DNA from: Natrinema salifodinae
GTDB lineage: Archaea; Halobacteriota; Halobacteria; Halobacteriales; Natrialbaceae
Assembly: GCF_900110455.1 (NCBI RefSeq)
Contig: NZ_FOIS01000001.1
Coordinates: forward strand, 620,001-684,000
Length of the DNA: 64,000 nucleotides
Direction: 5' to 3'
Both the position numbers and the translations under genes were made by a program. Shown here piece after piece: positions 60,231 to 64,000 of this stretch. The notes under the pieces are model-generated. The model was given only the letters and a program-made list of their open reading frames with translations. It did not search any database and was not told where the DNA came from. The first letter of the stretch is position 1. Each line of letters opens with the position of its first letter.

Positions 60231-60592
60231 GACCGCAAAAGGACGACGAAGCGTTCGTGGACGTGCTCGACGTGCTGCTCAGGGACGGCGCGGTCCTGCG
60301 CGCTGACGTAATCGTCTCGGTCGCGGACATCCCGCTGGTGGGCATCAAGCTCACGGCGGCGATCGCCGGTATGGAGACGATGAACGAGTACGGCCTCTTC
60401 GAGGAATGGGACGGCAGCCGACGGCGGGCGGCCGTCAGACGTCGCCAGTACAGGAGGCCCAACAAGCCCGACGCCGAGACCGAACTCGAATCCGAACCGG
60501 CCGGCGAGCCCGGAACCCTCGACGAACTCGGCGTCGGCACCGCTCACGAGGGCGTCGACGACCGGGACGACGCAGACGGCGCGCCGGACTGA
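60227..60592 (+). CDS. gvpM: Gas vesicle protein GvpM
   Basis: GvpM is a GvpA-like minor protein of 121 residues. The core is DDEAFVDVLDVLLRDGAVLRADVIVSVADIPLVGIKLTAAIAGMETMNEYGLF, and it has an arginine-rich middle (RRRAAVRRRQYRR) and an acidic tail. In H. salinarum and Haloferax it is essential and aggregates unless bound by GvpL, GvpH and others. It ends the rightward operon. Confidence 0.94.
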   Translation: MRPQKDDEAFVDVLDVLLRDGAVLRADVIVSVADIPLVGIKLTAAIAGMETMNEYGLFEEWDGSRRRAAVRRRQYRRPNKPDAETELESEPAGEPGTLDELGVGTAHEGVDDRDDADGAPD

Positions 60593-60725
60593 CGATTGCT
60601 GGCCGTCCGATGCAGCAGGAAACTGAGATCGAGAACGAAAACGGACAGACACGCAGACGGCGTGAAGCGGAAGCAGAAGCGAAAGCGGCGAGAGGAGCGG
60701 CACTACTGCGCTCGCGGTCGTCGAA

Positions 60726-60749
60726 ATCGATCGATATCGATCGATATCG
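60726..60749. repeat. Overlapping perfect palindromes of CGATATCGAT units
   Basis: A 20-bp perfect palindrome (60726-60745) overlaps an 18-bp one (60732-60749), both built from tandem CGAT/ATCG units. It lies between the convergent gvpM and zinc-ribbon genes, next to a purine-rich GAAGCG repeat (60663-60699). Confidence 0.75.
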
Positions 60750-60810
60750 GGCAGGCCGAATTCCGGACGGCACTCCCCCAAACCCGGACGGAGCGGGCTG
60801 GGGATGCCGG

Positions 60811-61026
60811 TCAGGCGTACTTCGGCCGTTCCGTCGTGTGTTCGACGTCGCCGGTGACGGTCTCCTCGTCGCGGTCCTCGTCGTAGACGTACTGCCCGGT
60901 CGCACCGCAGAGCGTACACTCGTACGTCTCGGAGATCTCGTTGATCAGTTCGCCGTCCTCGAAGTACACGCGGCTCTGCGTTATCTGCAGGAACTGGGCC
61001 GTCTCGCAGTTAGTGCAGGTGATCAT
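60811..61026 (-). CDS. Small zinc-ribbon protein
   Basis: This 71-residue protein has two Cys pairs, CTNC near the start and CTLC in the middle (MITCTNCETAQFL, TYECTLCGATGQYVYDED). They would form one zinc ribbon of the kind common in haloarchaeal mini-proteins. The C-terminal part is acidic and unstructured. The function is unknown; a nucleic-acid or protein-binding role is possible. It is convergent with the gvp operon. A TAACTACA-like element lies about 28 nt upstream. Confidence 0.75.
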   Translation of the reverse strand: MITCTNCETAQFLQITQSRVYFEDGELINEISETYECTLCGATGQYVYDEDRDEETVTGDVEHTTERPKYA

Positions 61027-61399
61027 ATCCGTTCGATAGCCACCACCGGTTGTAGTTATCCGGCTTGTAACCGAAAGGGACGGCCGCCTATGGGGCTCTT
61101 ACCCGGTCGACGCGCGCGAATCGGGGTGCGGCCGGATACAGCTTCCAGGCGGAGTCGTTCAACCCTGATCAAACGGACGTAATAACAGCATAATCCCGGG
61201 ACGGGAACGGAATCGATTCGAGAGACGACGAACTCATTACCCCGGCGAAAACACCGCTTTCTCGGGGGAAACGAGCCTATTATAGTCACCGCTATCGACG
61301 GTTTCGGATCGGTTTCGAGCCGACCGGGCCGGCCATCGCCGTCCCGTCCGATCGGCGAGAGCCGACGGCGGTGCGATCGGGTGGCTCCCGACGCAGCGA
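61027..61399. other. Intergenic region between zinc-ribbon and oxidoreductase genes
   Basis: No gene is supported. AT-rich patches (ACGTAATAACAGCATAATC near 61178-61196, CCTATTATAG near 61276-61285) resemble promoters but face no ORF, so an RNA or a decayed gene is possible. Confidence 0.4.
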
Positions 61400-62428
61400 T
61401 CACGTATCGATATCGACATCGACTGCGATCCGCTCGCCCGTCCTGGCCGACTCGTAGGCCGCTTCGGTCAGCGCCGTCACTCGAAGCGCGTCCCGGACCG
61501 TCGCCGGCGGCTCGGTTCCCGCCCTCACACTCTCGATGAAGGCCTCGGCGCGGGACTGCTCGCGACGGGGATCGATGTAAGGGACGTGCTCCCCCGCGTC
61601 GGCGTCGATCTCGAAGATCTCCCGCGAGCCCCACTGGATCCCTTCGAGGTAGACGGCACCCTCGCCGTCCCAGAGGTGGACGTGCTCGCGGACCGACGGC
61701 GCGTCGCCGTGGAACGAGAAGGTCCCGGTCGCACCGTTTTCAAACGCGACGTCCAAGTGGGCGCGGCGGTCGACTCGTCGGTCCTCGTCGTGAAAATCCA
61801 TGCTCGCCGCGACGGACGCCGGCTCCAGACCGGTCGTCCAGAGGACGCCGTCCAAGACGTGACTACCCGTATCGTACAGGAATCCGCCTCCCGAGAGGTC
61901 GGGATCGAGTCGCCAGGTCCCCCGCGAGTCGTCGATCCAGCCCTGGGTGATCGAGGCGGTCAGCCACTCGGGTTCGTGAGCGGGAGCGGCAAACCGCTCG
62001 CGGGCGGTCCGAAACGCCGTCTGGAGGTGGCGCTGGTAGCCGACCATCACGGTCCGATCGCTCCGTTCGACGCGCTCGGCGAGGTCGCGGGCCCGTTCGA
62101 GGTCGGTCGTCAGCGGCTTGTCGCAGTAGACGTGATAGCCCCGGTCGAGCGCGGCGACGACCTGCTCGTAGTGGAGGGTGTGCGGGGTTCCGACGAGCAC
62201 CGCGTCGAGCGGTGCGTCAGCGAGCATCGTCTCGTACTCGGCGTACCGGCGGTCGGCCGAGATGGCGAACGCCTGACCGACCTCGTCGCGGAGCGCCGCG
62301 TCGAGGTCGCAGATCGCCTCGACGGTCGCGTCCGGATGGCGGTGGAACTGCCCGCCGACGGTGGTACCGATGTAGCCCAGGCCGACGATACCGATGCGAA
62401 TCGGACGTGACGCAGCGTCGTCACTCAT
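61400..62428 (-). CDS. Gfo/Idh/MocA-family oxidoreductase
   Basis: This 342-residue NAD(P)-dependent dehydrogenase of the glucose-fructose/inositol type has an N-terminal Rossmann fold (IRIGIVGLGYIGTTVGGQFHRHP). The catalytic lysine motif YCDKPLTTDLERA and GYQRHL follow, and then the C-terminal substrate domain with GGGFLYDTGSHVLDGVLW (catalytic D-x-x-x-H). Sugar or inositol derivatives are likely substrates. The ATG at 62428 is chosen because the 88 codons upstream are shadow. It is leftward, 474 bp after a zinc alcohol dehydrogenase on the same strand. Confidence 0.92.
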   Translation of the reverse strand: MSDDAASRPIRIGIVGLGYIGTTVGGQFHRHPDATVEAICDLDAALRDEVGQAFAISADRRYAEYETMLADAPLDAVLVGTPHTLHYEQVVAALDRGYHVYCDKPLTTDLERARDLAERVERSDRTVMVGYQRHLQTAFRTARERFAAPAHEPEWLTASITQGWIDDSRGTWRLDPDLSGGGFLYDTGSHVLDGVLWTTGLEPASVAASMDFHDEDRRVDRRAHLDVAFENGATGTFSFHGDAPSVREHVHLWDGEGAVYLEGIQWGSREIFEIDADAGEHVPYIDPRREQSRAEAFIESVRAGTEPPATVRDALRVTALTEAAYESARTGERIAVDVDIDT

Positions 62429-62902
62429 ACGGGCCCGCACAGCGCGCAGCGATATCCCTCTGGCGGCGTCGCAGGCAAGTACCCCGTCGATTCCCCGCCG
62501 TAAGCGGCCGGCTACTGCTTCGAAGGGGGCGGCTGTCGATCCATAGGAGGGTGCTACGGCCGGATTACACGCCGCCTGCGGGTGGTTCGGGCCTGCTACC
62601 GGCCTCCAAGCGAGCGCATAACAATACTCGAACCCCGCGTTGGCCGATGTGCGGGGTTGCAAAGACCCCCGCCGGGTACGCGCTCGGCCCAACCGGCGAC
62701 GCGCTGACCGGCCGATTGCGTGCGTTCGTGCCCGGATCGCTCGGACGTGGACTCGCCCCCGCTTCGAGTACGCTCATGTCTCTCACGCCCAGGGCGGTTC
62801 CCGCCCCGCCCGGGTTTCACGCGGCCGACTCGTCGACCGAAATCGACCGAAAAGCCGCGGCTCCGAGTATCGATCGAAAGACCGCTCCTCGCGGAGCGCC
62901 GC
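62429..62902. other. Long intergenic region with an 8-bp hairpin
   Basis: No gene is supported; reading frames here are shadows. AACCCCGC (62631-62638) pairs with GCGGGGTT (62651-62658) around a 12-nt loop, near the middle. GGGATATC (about 62449-62456) may be the promoter of the oxidoreductase gene. Confidence 0.45.
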
Positions 62903-63964
62903 TTAGAACTCCGTGATGACCGGGATCCCGACCGTCTCGTAGTCGTCCATCGCGGCCAGGGTCTCCGGCGCGTCCTCGAGCGACAGCGTCTCGCCGATGA
63001 TCTTACTCGGCTCGAGGGTCCCCTGGGCGATCAGGGAAAACAGTTCCTCGTAGCGGACCAGCGGCATGCCGAACGAGCCGTGGAAGTCGATCTCCTGCAT
63101 CGTCATGACGTCGACGGGGAGGTTGATCTGGCCCGCCTCCTCGCCGGTGGTGAGCCCGACCTGGACGTGACTGCCGCGGGTACCGAGGCTGGTAACCGAG
63201 TTCTGGCAGGTCTCGGCGATGCCCAGCGCGTCGATCGAGACGTCGGCCCCGCCGTCGGTGATCGCTTTGACTTCCCGCGGGGCGTTGTCGACGTCGGCGC
63301 CGTTGATCGTCTCGACGGCGCCCAACTCCTCGGCCCGCTCGAGTTTGCTGTCGAGGACGTCGATCGCGATCGGATGCGCGCCAAGCGCCCGAGCGATGTG
63401 GATCGCCGAGAGCCCGACGCCGCCGCAGCCGTGGACCGCGACCCAGTCGCCTGGCCGGAGGTCGGCCCGATCGGCCAGCGCGTGATAGGCCGTCATGAAC
63501 CGACAGCCCAGGCCGGCCATCTCGGCGAAGTCGACCTCGTCGGGGAGTTTTACGCAGTTGAAGTCGGCTTCCCGGACGGGAAATGCCTCCGCGAACGCCC
63601 CCGGCGCGTACTCCGAGAGTCCGAGCGGGAGCACCGTCTCGCAGTTGTTCGCCCGCCCCTCGCGGCAGTGGGCGCAGTTCCCGTCGCCGAGGTGGAACGG
63701 CACCGCCACGCGGTCGCCCGCCGCGAGCGTTTCGACGTCCTCGCCGACCGCGGCGACGACGCCCGCGGGCTCGTGGCCGAGGATCTGCCCCTCCGGGACG
63801 CCCGCACCGATCCAGCTCCAATCGCCCTGCCAGGCGTGCCAATCGCTGCGACAGATGCCACAGGCCTTCGTCTCGACGACGACCTGGTCCGGTTCCGGTT
63901 CCGGGTACTCGACGTCCGTGATCGCAAGCGGTTCTCCGTGTTCTTCGATGACGGCTGCTCGCAT
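62903..63964 (-). CDS. Zinc-dependent alcohol dehydrogenase
   Basis: This 353-residue medium-chain dehydrogenase has catalytic-zinc ligands in ACGICRSDWHAW (Cys) and ILGHEPAGVV (His-Glu), and the Rossmann motif AVHGCGGVGLSAIHIARALGA followed by IDVLD (Asp, favouring NAD+). The structural-zinc loop has only three of the usual four cysteines (C97, C100, C108), with D94 where the first Cys is expected. The substrate is unknown; primary or secondary alcohols are possible. The ATG is 26-27 nt from a CTTTTATGG box at 63987-63994. Confidence 0.92.
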   Translation of the reverse strand: MRAAVIEEHGEPLAITDVEYPEPEPDQVVVETKACGICRSDWHAWQGDWSWIGAGVPEGQILGHEPAGVVAAVGEDVETLAAGDRVAVPFHLGDGNCAHCREGRANNCETVLPLGLSEYAPGAFAEAFPVREADFNCVKLPDEVDFAEMAGLGCRFMTAYHALADRADLRPGDWVAVHGCGGVGLSAIHIARALGAHPIAIDVLDSKLERAEELGAVETINGADVDNAPREVKAITDGGADVSIDALGIAETCQNSVTSLGTRGSHVQVGLTTGEEAGQINLPVDVMTMQEIDFHGSFGMPLVRYEELFSLIAQGTLEPSKIIGETLSLEDAPETLAAMDDYETVGIPVITEF

Positions 63965-63986
63965 GTCCCTCGGTTTCGGGGGACAC

Positions 63987-63995
63987 CATAAAAGT
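63987..63995 (-). promoter_or_regulatory. TATA box of the zinc alcohol dehydrogenase
   Basis: ACTTTTATG on the minus strand is centred 26-27 nt before the ATG at 63964, giving a leaderless mRNA. Confidence 0.6.
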
Positions 63996-64000
63996 TTATG

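Overview
The window is GC-rich archaeal chromosome from a haloarchaeon (class Halobacteria). Nearly every protein is acidic, and the content is typically archaeal: TFB, Orc1/Cdc6, PriS/GINS primase-replisome genes, Cdc48, RtcB/archease, aCPSF1, NucS, HalOD1- and TrmB-type regulators, and a haloarchaeal gas-vesicle cluster. Most genes start directly on, or within a few bases of, the site expected about 25-30 nt after a TATA box. This leaderless habit was used here to choose many starts. The gene set resembles the Natrialbales side of the class, but the genus cannot be fixed from the window alone. No tRNA, rRNA, CRISPR array or complete insertion sequence was seen.

Layout. 0.3-3.3 kb: an MBL-fold hydrolase, moaA, a Bat-type HTH regulator and a small acidic protein. 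3.3-5.2 kb: a probable replication origin, with a 20-bp iteron array (13 direct copies and one inverted) running into the promoter of an orc1/cdc6 gene. 5.3-8.1 kb: RNA repair and protein modification (rtcB, archease, GNAT). 8.3-10.4 kb: priS and a GINS subunit. 10.5-12.6 kb: peroxiredoxin, a HalOD1 protein behind a tiny overlapping ORF, and a TrmB regulator. 12.7-15.2 kb: cdc48 translationally coupled to an Hsp20-like gene. 15.5-22.9 kb: metabolism (alpha/beta hydrolase, panB, HAD phosphatases, acyl-CoA dehydrogenase, DapA-family aldolase) and a second Bat-type regulator. 23.0-26.1 kb: glucose dehydrogenase overlapping the sugar-catabolism regulator gfcR, then a lipoprotein esterase. 26.3-33.3 kb: tfb divergent from rnhA, a PadR regulator divergent from pyrophosphatase, an alkaline-phosphatase superfamily enzyme, a DUF371 protein and a secreted EEP-family protein. 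33.5-40.6 kb: nth, a TrkH K+ transporter with a small membrane partner, and a potDABC-type ABC transporter operon. 40.7-49.8 kb: aCPSF1, nucS, a PEBP protein, mutS and several small conserved genes.

50-53 kb is the most accessory-looking part. It holds a predicted membrane-tethered double winged-helix regulator, a CHY zinc finger, a small winged-helix protein, and a 227-residue protein that looks like only the RuvC/zinc-ribbon half of TnpB. The last is preceded by a hairpin-rich leader of about 200 nt. 53.4-60.6 kb is a gas-vesicle locus: gvpA-N-O leftward and gvpF-G-H-(305-aa ORF)-(40-aa ORF)-J-K-L-M rightward. All genes reported as essential for vesicle formation in haloarchaea are present, but gvpC, gvpD and gvpE are missing and the gvpI position is occupied by an unfamiliar protein. 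Several genes in the rightward operon carry strong Shine-Dalgarno sequences, unlike most of the window. 60.8-64 kb ends with a zinc-ribbon protein, a Gfo/Idh/MocA oxidoreductase and a zinc alcohol dehydrogenase.
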